Part shown: piece after piece, positions 53,934-64,000 of the stretch
Layout: the number at the start of each line of letters is the position of its first letter
Position numbering within the stretch: the stretch's first letter is position 1
Origin: Leguminivora glycinivorella
Taxonomy: Eukaryota; Arthropoda; Insecta; Lepidoptera; Tortricidae
Assembly: GCF_023078275.1 (NCBI RefSeq)
Contig: NC_062975.1
Span: 26,353,085-26,417,084 of the forward strand
DNA: 64,000 nt
Direction of reading: 5' to 3'
The notes under the pieces: model-generated
The model's database searches: none
The model's input: only the letters and a program-made list of their open reading frames with translations
What the model was told of the DNA's origin: nothing
Made by a program: the position numbers and the translations under genes

Positions 53934-56786
53934 CTATTCGTTTTTTGTAGTTTCTGGTTCGGGCCATGCATGTTTGTCTGTCAAATAGTCCTCGACTCTG
54001 TAATAAGCCTTTAACATCAATGATTTTTTTAAGTAGTTCTTAAGAGCTGGGAGGGGTAATCTCAAAGCAGTGTCAGGTAACTTATTATAAAAATGAATGC
54101 ATTGCCCAACAAATGACTTCTGTACTTTACGGACACGAAACTTCTTTATGGCAAGCTTATTTTTGTTTCTAGTGTTATAATTATGGATATCAGAATTCTT
54201 AGTGAAACAGTCTAAATTCTTAACAACATAAATTATACTATCATAAATGTATTGGGAAGCTACAGTTAAGATATTAATTTCTTTGAAGAGTTCTCTTACT
54301 GATTCACGTGTTCCTAAGTTGTAAATAGAACGAATGGCTCTCTTTTGTAATACAAAGATAGTCTGTATGTCAGCTGCTTTGCCCCAAACCAGAATACCGT
54401 ATGACATTACACTGTGAAAATAACTATGATACACTAGGCGAGCTGTCTCAACATTAGTCAGTTGCCTGATTCTCCTAACGGCGTATGCGGCTGAACTTAA
54501 TTTGCTTGCTAGTTTCTTTATATGAGGACTCCATTGTAGATTTTTGTCCAATGTTAAACCAAGAAACAGTGTTGTATCTACCATCTCTAAGCATTCATCA
54601 TTCAAAAGTATTTTTGTATCGATTGGTTTAACATTCGGCAGAGAAAATCGAATACATTTGGTTTTCTTAGAATTAAGAAGTAAATTGTTGACAGTAAACC
54701 ACTGCAGTACATCAGCTAACGTGCTATTAATTACATTGTAATCCGTAGATTTTCGGTCAACATTAAAAAGCAGTGATGTATCATCAGCAAAAAGTACTAT
54801 TTCACAAAAGTTTTTCACTATACATGGCAAATCATTTATATAAACCAAAAACAGGAATGGACCTAAAATTGAGCCTTGTGGCACTCCTAATTGGACTGCA
54901 GTCCCGCTAGAGCGAGTTTTGTTAACAACTACTGTTTGTGTTCTATTGCTAAGGTAAGAAGACATAAAGTTTAGGGCATTTATAGACAAACCATAGTGTT
55001 CTAATTTCAAAATGAGCGTTCCATGATCCACACAATCAAAGGCTTTTGAAAGATCACAAAATATGCCAATTGCATCACAAGAATTTTCCCAAAAATTATA
55101 TATATGTTTAATGAGTACCGAAGCAGCATCGGTCGTGGAACGGCCCCTTGTGAAACCGAACTGTTTGCTTGTAAGTAATCTATGTCTGTTGAAGTGTCCC
55201 AGTAGATCATTTAACATTAGCTTCTCAAAGACTTTACTTAGTACAGGAAGTATTGATATGGGACGGAAATTGGTTATATCACTCGAATCACCCGATTTAA
55301 AAAGCGGTATGACTTTGCTACATTTCATAAGATCTGGAAAGGTGCCTTGTGAAATTGAAATATTATATATTACGGCCAAGTAAGGTGCTATTATATCTAT
55401 GACATGACTAATTACTTTAACTGATGTTCCCCATAAGTCTTCCGTTTTCTTTAAATTGAGTGACTTGAATGTTTTAACAATATTTACAGAGTCTACTTGA
55501 CTAAATTCAAATGAATTATTACATTTCTTAACATTAGCACAAAGTAATGAATGGGCTTGAGCCGCAGAAGAATGTAAACATTTTGTGGTGTTAACGGCTA
55601 TATTTGAGAAATAATCTTCGAATGCCGAGGCAACATCGCTGTTCGACACTATTTGTTGATTATCTGATACAATGTTGACTTGACAATCGCGTGATTTACA
55701 TTTACCAGCTTCTTTATTTATAATACTCCAAGTTGTTTTCACTTTGTTGTCCGACACTTTCAATTTAGAACTAATAAAGTTTTTCTTGGCAGTTAAACAC
55801 ACTTTCTTGAAGATTCTTGAGTAGTTTCTTACATAGTCCAGGAATTCTGAATTCTTGTTCAGCTCTCTCTCACCATAAAGTTCATAAAGTCTTTTTCTAC
55901 TTTTGTGAATACCTACAGTAGCCCATTCACTAAACTTTGTTTTAACTTTTGACCCACTAATAGATTTCACTTTGAAATTGTTATTAAATTGATTAAGAAT
56001 TACATTGAAAACATCTTGATACAAATGATTACAGTCATAATGCGAAAATGGTATTATAGACAAACTATGTAGAATTTCATTTTTGAATGATTCCAAGCGA
56101 GATCCAGTAATGGGTCTATATGTTATTGTTTGTGGAGTATCATGAATAACGTTTAAGAAAGCTGCCCTTTGGCCGCTGTGATCGGAATGAAAACAGTTAA
56201 ATAATTTCTTATCTATACATTCACAGTTACAAAAAATATTATCTAGGCATGTTGCACTAGTCACACCTACCCGGGTAGGTTCAAGAAATAAATTAAATAA
56301 ATTAAATGATTTAAACAAACAGAACATTTTAACAGTATTACTAGATGACTCGAGCAAGTTAACATTAAAATCTCCACATACAATAACATGTTTTTGGCCC
56401 TTGCATACTAAATTCAGAACATTTTCCATTGTAGATTCAAATATGCTGAAGTCAGCTGATGGTGGTCTATAAACACATACAATAATATATCTGTCTAATT
56501 CAACACATGAAATTTCTATAGTTCTTTCTATGGAATATTTTACAACATCTTTGCGCTCTTTACACTTCATACAATTTTTAACAATAATAAGGGAGCCACC
56601 ATGAGCAGCAGATTTTCTGGCAAAAAAACTAGCTAATTTAAAATTAACATAATCAAATATCAACTGTTCTTGTTTCAACCAATGTTCAGTAATACACATA
56701 ACTTCAACATTATTACTATCTAAAAATAATCCTACTTCTAATTCTTTGCTGGAAAAACCCTGAATATTCTGGTGAACAACGTTCAT
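53934..56786 (-). CDS. LINE ORF2: APE endonuclease plus reverse transcriptase
   Basis: An open frame of 950 codons from MNVVHQNIQGFSSK. APE-type endonuclease motifs: HQNIQGF at the start, CITEHW at about 30-36, CVYRPPS, VCGDFNVNLLE at about 136, LDNIF at about 180 and CFHSDHSGQ at about 197. RT motifs: KVIPLFKSGDSSDITNFRPI and SILPVLSKVFEKLM, QFGFTRGRSTTDA, CDLSKAFDCVDH, LGVPQGSILGPFLFLVYIND and the catalytic LFADDTSLL, then SKKTKCIRF and LGLTLDKNLQW. The C-terminus has IYNLGTRESVREL, YNTRNKNKL and FYNKLPDTALRLP. The motifs fit the CR1/Jockey/L2 group (closest in wording to Kiri/Daphne-like LINEs, by memory). There is no stop or shift, so this copy is young, and ORF2 could still supply enzyme in trans. 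ORF1 is truncated. Confidence 0.93.
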   Translation of the reverse strand: MNVVHQNIQGFSSKELEVGLFLDSNNVEVMCITEHWLKQEQLIFDYVNFKLASFFARKSAAHGGSLIIVKNCMKCKERKDVVKYSIERTIEISCVELDRYIIVCVYRPPSADFSIFESTMENVLNLVCKGQKHVIVCGDFNVNLLESSSNTVKMFCLFKSFNLFNLFLEPTRVGVTSATCLDNIFCNCECIDKKLFNCFHSDHSGQRAAFLNVIHDTPQTITYRPITGSRLESFKNEILHSLSIIPFSHYDCNHLYQDVFNVILNQFNNNFKVKSISGSKVKTKFSEWATVGIHKSRKRLYELYGERELNKNSEFLDYVRNYSRIFKKVCLTAKKNFISSKLKVSDNKVKTTWSIINKEAGKCKSRDCQVNIVSDNQQIVSNSDVASAFEDYFSNIAVNTTKCLHSSAAQAHSLLCANVKKCNNSFEFSQVDSVNIVKTFKSLNLKKTEDLWGTSVKVISHVIDIIAPYLAVIYNISISQGTFPDLMKCSKVIPLFKSGDSSDITNFRPISILPVLSKVFEKLMLNDLLGHFNRHRLLTSKQFGFTRGRSTTDAASVLIKHIYNFWENSCDAIGIFCDLSKAFDCVDHGTLILKLEHYGLSINALNFMSSYLSNRTQTVVVNKTRSSGTAVQLGVPQGSILGPFLFLVYINDLPCIVKNFCEIVLFADDTSLLFNVDRKSTDYNVINSTLADVLQWFTVNNLLLNSKKTKCIRFSLPNVKPIDTKILLNDECLEMVDTTLFLGLTLDKNLQWSPHIKKLASKLSSAAYAVRRIRQLTNVETARLVYHSYFHSVMSYGILVWGKAADIQTIFVLQKRAIRSIYNLGTRESVRELFKEINILTVASQYIYDSIIYVVKNLDCFTKNSDIHNYNTRNKNKLAIKKFRVRKVQKSFVGQCIHFYNKLPDTALRLPLPALKNYLKKSLMLKAYYRVEDYLTDKHAWPEPETTKNE

Positions 56787-56815
56787 ATTCAGGTGTTTTT
56801 CCGCTGTCTTACAAT

Positions 56816-57209
56816 CTAGTTTAAATGAGGCATGGGGTCCTTGGCTTTGTCAGCTGACTGAGACTTATATATAACACTATTACATCTATTTGGCTCAATA
56901 TTGAAGGCCAATAACTCCACTAAATATACAAATAATTTCTTTGGCAAAAATACCTTCCGTGGAGCTAGCATGAAGCGCTCAATGAATTTATTTAAGTCAA
57001 AGAAATGGTACTTTTTATTAACAGCTATGGCATGGTACATTAAAGAATTATAGTAAGCTATCTTACAATTATAGTCATATGATACATTTTCTGCATAAGG
57101 TAGTGCACATAATATAATTTTCCCCACACCAGATTTTTCAATAACATTTAGTGTGGACATCAATTTATCTATGCTAAGCTTATCTACATTATTCCAAAAA
57201 AACTACCAC
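56816..57209 (-). pseudogene. LINE ORF1 C-terminal part (esterase-like), 5' truncated
   Basis: The frame can be followed upstream to about 57190 (WNNVDKLSIDKLMSTLNVIE) and runs through VGKIILCALPYAENV, YNSLMYHAIAVNKKYHFFDL and FVYLVELLAF to a stop at 56816. IILCALPY, NSLMYHAI and FFDLNKFI recall the C-terminal half of the SGNH-type esterase domain found in ORF1 of CR1-group LINEs, with the last strand and helix present and the nucleophile part missing. ORF2 starts 30 bp after this stop. The assignment rests on pattern, with moderate certainty. Confidence 0.6.
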
Positions 57210-57684
57210 ATTCGAGTCCAAAAAAACTACTACGATGTTGCCACTGCAATAAAATGTTTGTAAAGTAGTATAATCCTTTTTTATAAAAACACACGCCAAG
57301 ATAAATTATTTATTATTTATTTCAATCCTTTGATTTATATATTTAATAGTCTTTTATTATTTACATAAATACTAGGTCGCTCGATTTTTTTTTCTTTTTT
57401 TCCGTGATTTTTAGTTGTAAAGTTGGTATTGCGCTTGTATCACTTCAGGTATCAATAACATTTGGTGCTATATTTTGCGGTATAGAACAAACTATTGATG
57501 ATATAGATATTGTGACCAATTTTTTATACATATATTTTACAATTAGCTAATCAGCGAAATAGTGTATAGTGGGCTTTGTGGTTGCCACGGCCGCCATTGT
57601 TTTGGAAGCGGCCATGACACCATGGTCTGTCAAACTGTATTTGAATTTGAATGTTTTTTTGCTCCGTGGTGATGTTTTGCCTCG

Positions 57685-57978
57685 TTGAGTTTTTGTTTTT
57701 TGTTAAGTTTTTGTTTCCTGTTTCAGTTACTGTTATTTCAAATGGTTGTTAAGATTGTGTTTTCTACGAGGACTTTGCGTGAGCGCAAGCGCAAAAGTAC
57801 GAGTATGATGGAACCTGAACCAGGGCCTTCTCGTCAGGTGATTCTTTCCCCAAGAAAGAAACGCTGTACTCGTCCTCTGACCGTTAACGAAAAAACAATG
57901 GTAATGAACTGTTACAAATATGTCCACAAGCATTCATCATTACCAACATTTATCATTAGTGGCGACCGGTGGAACTAA
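57685..57978 (+). pseudogene. Possible N-terminal remnant of a DNA-transposon transposase
   Basis: A 97-codon frame inside the TIR element. From MMEPEPGPSRQ onward it reads SPRKKRCTRPLTVNEKTMVM and then NCYKYV, a basic stretch followed by the start of what could be a helix-turn-helix. I recall similar starts in arthropod IS630/Tc1/mariner-type transposases. The catalytic DDE part is absent, and the element is only about 1 kb without the LINE, so it is non-autonomous. The true start could be any of three ATGs. Confidence 0.45.
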
Positions 57979-58199
57979 TTTGACGTATGAGAATTAAAAC
58001 AAAAAAACTAAAACGAATTTTCTTCACAATTTTATCATCAAGTATTCTTGGATTTCTTACGTACCAAATAAAGAATGTAGAAGGTTGGCGAAACCTGAAA
58101 AGTATTTTGACAGTGACATAAGTGACATTGACAGCTGTGACATTGACGTCTCTGTCGTAGTTTTTTTGGACTCGAATTAGCAATTGGAGTATAGTGTTA

Positions 58200-58875
58200 A
58201 ATTATCCCGAATACACATATAAACATTTAGAATGTTAGCTACTGTATGAGGACATTAGTAAATTTTATGAACTTTATCAATATCATCATAACAAAGAAAA
58301 AGGATTATTTGATTTTTTTTTTCATCTCACAGGTTTAAGAATTGTTACTTTTTGTATTTATTAACTTCAGTTGCCAAAAATGAATTTTCCAAAATGCTAA
58401 GCGGAACAATTATAGCGTTAAGCTCAATGGTAATTCTAACGTTAAAAACTAATGAGGAAGTGCCTTGGATTTTATATTCTTAGCATCTAGATTTTTATTA
58501 TACCTAGATAGTTTTAAAGGTATTTTATTATACCTAGATGCTTAACATATTATAACATTTCAAAACGTAGCTACTAAAATATTTTAAGAGTTCCTGTTTA
58601 GTCAAATTCCAAGCAAAAAATGTATATTTAGTATCTTTTAAAATGTAACTGTTGCTCAGTCAAATGACTTGACATTATAATATTTTAGAACCGCTACAAT
58701 AAATTCAACAGTATTTGGTCAGGTCTAGTAATAAAACTGACCTAACTGTAGATTCTGAATAATAATGTTGTTAATATTATTTACAAACGTGTTTTACAGA
58801 TATTTATGCGTGATTAGACCATTGCTAACAAATTTATTGACGTGTTATTAGAAGAAGACACTACAAAAGAATAAT
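58200..58875. other. No gene seen
   Basis: AT-rich. TTATTATACCTAGAT occurs twice within 40 bp (58495-58540), a minor local duplication. Confidence 0.4.
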
Positions 58876-58879
58876 TACG

Positions 58880-58945
58880 TTTTTTTTTTTATTTATTATA
58901 AATGGGCTTACTCTTGACCACAGACTAGCCAAAGGCAAAGACTAT
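58880..58945 (-). repeat. LINE/SINE 3' tail (GTCTTTGCCTTTGGCTAGTC type), copy 2
   Basis: The reverse complement reads GTCTTTGCCTTTGGCTAGTC then GTGGTCAAGAGTAAGCCCAT and an A-rich tail, like 35985-36072. It is cut at 58946 by the TIR element that follows. Confidence 0.6.
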
Positions 58946-60498
58946 TATCGACGGTGGAAAGGAAGAACCACTTAAGCGACATTTTGGTCGAAAATGAGTT
59001 ATAAATATCATTGGAATCAGCGTCTTTTTCTGCGTCGTTTGAATTGGGTTTCACGGCGATCCGATGACTCATATGTCGCTTAAAGTAATTCACGAATGAG
59101 GTCTGAATTTGAAAAACCACCCCTTATGCGACACACAATTTGAATAAAATACTATCTGTGTCACTTAAAACCTACTCCAATATTACCACAGTCGTATAAA
59201 CTATTTTTAAAAAGAGTTCGTTTCCGACGTAATGTCCCTTAATTGATTATTCCGGGCACATATATCTTGAATTCTGTACTTAAGTGGTTCTTCAAAACTG
59301 CTTAATAAAACGATTGTCGGTTAAATGAATGTTACGAAAAATTACGTTGTTATTTAATTGCTTTAAGCGACACTCCTTACCGCGGCCGAACCTGTCGCTT
59401 AAAGTATACTTTATAAATGCGATACGTCGGTTAAGTGGAGATTGAAAATGGTATGATAACGGTTAAAGTGTTGCTCTAATCTATTTGATGTCGGTACAGT
59501 GAACAATTTTTGGCGCGAATTTCACGCGAATGGTGCTTTACTTATACAATGGAATGCAGTGGGTCGCTTCAGTCAGCGACGAACACCGGAGTGCGGCGGT
59601 TGTGTCGTTTGTGTAATTTGTATATTTATACACTTACCAAAAAGTAAATAAGTAAGCTAGCTACTTAAGTATTCTTAACAATTTATAAACACAAAACTAT
59701 TGTGATCTCAAAAAAGTGCCTGAGTACTTAATTATTAACAAGCTAAGTATTACTATTAAAACATTGTGATAATTGTAATTTGTATATTTATACACTTACC
59801 AAAAAGTAAATAAGTAAGCTAGCTACTTATTCTTAATAATTTATAAACTCAAAATGATTGTGATCTCAAAAAAGTGCATACTTAATTAAGAGTTATTTGT
59901 TAAAGTAGATTTATTTTATTAAAATAAAAATACACGTTAATTTCGTATAAGTATTTTATTTTTCTCCTTAAAATACGCTCGATATAGCGTTTTTTAACCG
60001 CAAATATATTCTAAATTTTTCAATAATATGAAATAGTTTAAAAAAATATTAAAGCTAGCGTTATAATTCACAAAAAAGTGTCGATTTAGTTTCAAATTTC
60101 TGGTATACTACTTCAAATTGGCACGTAATAACTGCCCATACGACTGTTGCTTAATTGAATATCTTAGAGACAAGTTAAAGAAGGTAAGTGGCTTCAGTGA
60201 GTTTTATAGTACTATGATGATGTCGCTTAAATGGTTCTTCCGGGAATATTTTGAGGACCTTTTCAATTAAGCGACAACATTTTCAGGATCCTGTAAGATT
60301 TTGGGGTAAATGTTTATTTCATAAAATAGAGAAAAAATAAATAAGATTATCGTCTTAAGAACTCATTTACCTATTTCAAATAGGAAAAAATGTTATGATT
60401 TTTTCACTAAATGTCTCAAAAAGAAAAAAACTTTGAAACACTCTCCTGTACAATTCACTAAATGTCGCTTAAGGGGTTCTTCCTTTCCACCGTCGATA
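58946..60498. mobile_element. 1.55-kb TIR element with many GTCGCTTAA motifs
   Basis: The left end TATCGACGGTGGAAAGGAAG and the right end CTTCCTTTCCACCGTCGATA are perfect over the first 20 bp and match to about 40 bp (GAACCACTTAAGCGACATTT against GAACCCCTTAAGCGACATTT). Inside are seven exact copies of GTCGCTTAA in either orientation (58972, 59075, 59363, 59394, 60222, 60267, 60464), plus one-base variants (59160, 59316, 59427), and four GGTTCTTC(C) words (58961, 59286, 60233, 60475), mostly spaced a few bases from it. No transposase frame. TA beside each end fits a TA target. Confidence 0.8.
59612..59925. repeat. 162-bp tandem duplication inside the TIR element
   Basis: TGTAATTTGTATATTTATAC starts at 59612 and again at 59774. 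Both copies continue through CACTTACCAAAAAGTAAATA and AGTAAGCTAGCTACTTA to TGTGATCTCAAAAAAGTGC with few changes. Confidence 0.85.
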
Positions 60499-60499
60499 T

Positions 60500-61160
60500 A
60501 ATATCTACATTGTAAAGACTTGGTAGTAGTTTTGGTTAATCGAGTTATTTTAATGAGTGATTGAAAGACACGGAGGTCAGTTATTGATCTGTGGCGTAAT
60601 TGCAAAATGATTTTGAGGTAGCCTATATTATGTGGCCTACTTTAAGCAAAATTCCATTGAGCAAATACCTAAAAATGATATGCTCAATGCATATTAACAT
60701 CAAACAAAGATATGCGAAAGATTCACATAACCCCTGAATACATCAACAACAACGCTCTTGAGCCGACGACAAAACACGACGAAAAAACTTAATTATGTAT
60801 AAATAAAATAAATAACAATTAATATGTAACTAGACTCCTTAACTCAAATAATCTTTTCAATTTAAGATTAGCAGTTAAGTATGTAATAAATGCATGTACG
60901 TTTCTTAGAAATAAACAGATTTTTTTTTTAGCCCTATTTACACAATTCAAGAACATGGTTTCGACACCTACTACCTACACATTTCTGATGGAAGCAAGGA
61001 ACAAACGAGCTGTCGGATCTCCTGGTAAGTAATCACCGCCTATATGGACACCTGAACCCCCAAGGTACGTTACCGTCATTTATGGTTATACTGCGATTTT
61101 GATGGATCCACTGGATTCAAACAGTAATCTTTAGCAAATGTTCGAATATTGCAAAGTACC
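60500..61160. other. No gene; SINE-like word at 61005-61065
   Basis: GCTGTCGGATCTCCTGGTAA then GTAATCACCGCC resembles the SINE-type end also seen near 50936-50960. The rest is plain AT-rich sequence. Confidence 0.35.
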
Positions 61161-61179
61161 TATATTGAATCCTGATGTG

Positions 61180-61400
61180 CAGCAGCCATGGTCGCGTGCC
61201 GCGCGCGCATAAACCGCTCTGCACGAACGCGCAACACGTTCACACCGCGCGCGCAAGCAGCATCACCACTTCTGATATCTAAGGATGGAGAGCTTAAGAA
61301 TATCAGGGGTTCTTGCACAATTCGCGCTCTCACCCGCGAGTCCATACTTAAAGTCGCGTTTCATGTACGGACTCTTTCACGAGATCGCAAGTTGTGCTAA
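61180..61400. other. CpG-rich patch
   Basis: GCGCGCGCATAAACCGC, ACGCGCAACACG and ACCGCGCGCGC lie in otherwise AT-rich DNA. Short frames on both strands show no domain. It could be a promoter-type patch or a repeat remnant. Confidence 0.3.
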
Positions 61401-63400
61401 CTACCAGAAAATGGTAGGTTGTTTAACATTAAAGTAGAATATTTTTACAGTCTCATGGGACTGCAGTTAATATTTTGAATTCGATAAGCAGCTCCAGTTC
61501 CCAAGATAAACGACAACACACTTGACAGACAAACTGACGCTGACGGACGAACAACAAAGTATTTTTCCTTTTTTCCGTTTTTTTTTCCTTTTGGGGAACG
61601 GATCTCTTAAAAAATATCATTATACAGTTTCTAATAACAATATTACTGTTATTATGTGCATAGTTTATTCTCCCTGGCACCGATGCCTATTAACGCTCAC
61701 TACAAGATCATTACTCAGCCGTAAGAACTCGCCAAATCGAGACGAACACTCGTCTGTTTCATCTCAGTCACTCTGACTCTACTAACATATTATTATTATA
61801 TTGCTTTTAAGTAAATTATATTTAAGTCTTTGGTTTTTCATTCCTATTTGTCTAGTATTATGAATACACTAACTTTTATAGACGAATCAATTTGAATTCT
61901 GTCAAAGTTGTCTTTATGAAAATTATATTTTCGAGGTTTTGTTAGACAAATAATCCTAATTAATAATATTCGTTTAAGTTTTCAACAGCTTTTTTTACAA
62001 ACACTGTAAACATACTACACATTGTATTTTGTTACTAGAAGATTTTGTATTAGCTTTAGTTGTAAATGTTTATCAGTTTAGTTCATGGTTTCTTCATCAA
62101 TTCCTGTACATGAATTTTAGGACCCAGGTCCCAGACTCATTTTTGCAATGTTGAATCTAATTAATTCCATTTCGAAATTAAAAGATTTCTAATATTATTT
62201 AAACTTTTTTACCACTGCTGTTTATATTGTTTATTCTGCTGGATGATTTCACTACACTTATTTTATATGCAAAATTATTGCCATAGGTAGATATTATAAT
62301 GAATTAACAAAGACTAGCTGTGATGCGTTTTGCTGGCTACCTTTTCCTGTTCCTGTTCAACATAGTTGTAACAGTTAACGCTTGTAATTCCAGCCCAACT
62401 GCCCCAAGGAACCTTCTAATACACATTGTGTTGTAATTCATCCAGCACGCAAACTCAAACATCTGTTATTCCAACCACATTTATACTAGTAAAAGAGTGA
62501 TCTTAGAAGACGAATAGTTGCTAAAATATCAAAGATCAAGTTATACAAGTTTAAGAAATTTTGAGAGAATTTACTGGCGAAGAAAATGTGAGCAAGTTAT
62601 CGCTTAATAACTTACAGCTGTACTGTCGATACATTGGTCATAAATTACAGTAACAAACTATAAATTAGAGAATACGGGTAACACGCCAATCATTAGAATA
62701 TAATATTTACAATTTGTTTAAATTATTATTTCAAATTCGGATATTATCTACACTAGAAGACTCAAAAATTTCTTTCACAGTTGCTACGATTTTGATTGAG
62801 AAATTAGAATGCACTCATTTTATCAAGAATGCTGACAGATTCAGAAATCTTGGAACAATGCTGAAGATCTGCAGTTGCCATGTCATAAACCTCTACGGTC
62901 TGAAAATATTAGTTACCATATAAGAAACCAATAAGGGCAATAACTATCAGTTGCTTGATCCAAAAGATTTAATACGGTATGTTCGAAACACAAATTTTGA
63001 AAATCGAACTTTATTGTTTAAACTTGAACATTGCAGAAGATTTCATTGGAGCTGGTTCCCGTTTACTGTAGGTACGTCTTGGAACCAAAACTAAGATGCA
63101 TACAGAATTACAGAATATCTGGGGTCAGCAATGCCTAAATGGCACACTTCTCCACAAGGCAAAACAATTTCGATTTTTTGCGACAAGCATTTAGTTTCAA
63201 CCTCTGCCCAACCTACTTCCAAAACAGCTTAACGGCCATTAACTCAAGTTCACTTTTAGACGTTTCATACTTGTTTTATTTAGTATTATAATTGCGTGCG
63301 CGTGAGCATCGTAACTTCGCGGATAATCGGTAAACACTGGCACGATCCAAGCCGCTCATTTTGTGAGCCCAGATTCGCTTGGGTTTCGGTGATTATCTGT
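61401..63400. other. No gene seen
   Basis: About 2 kb of AT-rich sequence in which I recognise neither genes nor clear repeats. Confidence 0.4.
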
Positions 63401-63404
63401 CTGT

Positions 63405-63475
63405 TTTACATCACGCCAGTGGCAAACAAGCCCGTGCTTGTTTGCCACTGGCGTGATGTAAAGGCCCGTGCCTTT
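63405..63475. repeat. Perfect 27-bp hairpin followed by a 6-bp hairpin with the same loop
   Basis: The arms 63405-63431 and 63436-63462 are exact reverse complements with loop CCGT. AAAGGC (63460-63465) and GCCTTT (63470-63475) make a second stem, again with loop CCGT. The arm word GCTTGTTTGCCAC is the tail word of SINE-like family S, so this could be two such tails head to head. Confidence 0.9.
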
Positions 63476-63667
63476 TGTTGGTAAAGGTAACTATAGCCTA
63501 TGAGTACTTGCAACTCCATCAGAGCCTTTAAAACTGTCCACTACCTTTTTGAAGAAACCCGTACTGATTAAAGGGTCTCTTGAGAAATCCTTTGCATTTC
63601 ACAGCCGGAGTGTCCGCAGATTCCTCAGTACGCTTTCCGCACAGTATGCGACTATGTGTCTGTTTAC

Positions 63668-63795
63668 TCTATCATCATCATCATATCAGCCCTTATCGCC
63701 CACTGCTGAGCATAGGCCTCTCTTCTAGTACGCCACTTGTCCCGGTCCTGAGCTAGTCTCATCCGGTTGTGACCCGCAATTTTCCAGATGTCTTT
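63668..63795 (-). pseudogene. RTE-type LINE: C-terminal codons and ATG microsatellite tail
   Basis: The minus strand reads DIWKIAGHNRMRLAQDRDKW, then RTRREAYAQQWAIRADMMMM. This is the well-known end of lepidopteran RTE-like LINEs (RxAQDRxxWRxxxEAYxQQW), followed directly by the ATG/CAT microsatellite tail (TCATCATCATCATA on plus). The rest of the element is missing. Confidence 0.75.
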
Positions 63796-64000
63796 ACTCT
63801 ATAGTAACTTACTGTAAGATCCAAGTTATAATGTCGGGATAGCGCAAGAAGTATGATGATGAAAAGACTTGTAAGAAGTAACTTTCACCCTGTAGCTGAT
63901 TTCGCGGGCATTTTTTTTTTAGTATAAATAGGTAGAGATTTGACGTCTTCTTCTGTTAATATAATTATTTAAGACTTTTATGAGCATTGAGAAGATTTGA

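Larger units (their letters stand above)
53429..57209 (-). mobile_element. CR1/Jockey-group LINE with intact ORF2, 5' truncated in ORF1
   Basis: The minus-strand element ends in a CATTTT-type microsatellite tail (53429-53460). ATTCGA on both sides (53423-53428 and 57210-57215) is the likely target duplication. The 5' end lies inside ORF1 (57209). The ORF1 remnant resembles the esterase domain known from some CR1-group LINEs; ORF2 carries endonuclease and RT. The bases GTAGTTTTTTTGGA occur on both sides of the 5' junction. Confidence 0.85.
53407..58193. mobile_element. TA-flanked DNA element, split by a LINE near its left end
   Basis: The right TIR (58157-58193) reads, in reverse complement, TATACTCCAATTGCTAATTC then GAGTCCAAAAAAACTAC. 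The left TIR is in two parts: TATACTCCAATTGCTAATTC plus GA at 53407-53428, and ATTCGAGTCCAAAAAAACTA plus C from 57210. Joined by eye they give the same 37 bp. Without the LINE the element is about 1.0 kb. TA at both outer borders fits a Tc1/mariner-type target. The right end also holds repeated GTGACAT motifs (58112-58145). Confidence 0.8.

Overview
The window looks like lepidopteran (moth or butterfly) nuclear DNA. This rests on the AT-rich composition, the many short elements flanked by TA, the R1-clade LINEs sitting in CCTAA-bearing repeats, a Kabuki/CsRn1-like Ty3/gypsy element with a TGGTGACC primer site, and abundant RTE tails ending in ATG/CAT microsatellites. I see no convincing host exon, rRNA or free-standing tRNA gene. 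The window reads as intergenic or intronic sequence built almost entirely from transposable elements of several ages.

Layout: 1-19.4 kb is AT-rich sequence with short inverted-repeat elements: a hairpin element at 3.5 kb, a long inverted-arm element at 6.6-9.6 kb, a hAT-like element at 10.2 kb, TIR elements at 11.2 and 12.2 kb, twin 351-bp elements at 13.3 and 13.8 kb, a tRNA-type SINE with an insertion at 15.6 kb, and a 121-bp tandem repeat at 17.9 kb. From 19.4 to 33.3 kb is one large nest: an RTE LINE fragment, then a short array of a 55-57-bp repeat carrying three CCTAA units. Two R1-clade LINEs, both on the minus strand, entered this array at the same base of the repeat. The longer R1 (22199-32629) is in turn split by a nearly intact 4.9-kb gypsy element (24503-29432).

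From 33.3 to 53.2 kb is more decayed repeat sequence with LINE and Penelope fossils, several MITEs, and a nearly perfect 162-bp palindrome at 47.2-47.6 kb. From 53.2 to 58.2 kb is a three-level nest: a SINE-like repeat holds a TA-flanked DNA element, and that element holds a 3.8-kb CR1/Jockey-like LINE with an intact 950-residue ORF2. From 58.9 to 60.5 kb lies a 1.55-kb TIR element rich in GTCGCTTAA motifs. The rest is mostly featureless apart from a perfect 27-bp hairpin and an RTE tail near 63.4-63.8 kb.

The only long intact reading frames are the gypsy gag and pol and the LINE ORF2 at 53.9-56.8 kb. Gag/pol supply capsid, protease, RT, RNase H and integrase between two LTRs that differ at three positions in 424. 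The R1 and RTE copies carry frameshifts or truncations. All family calls come from motifs read by eye; no database search was possible.
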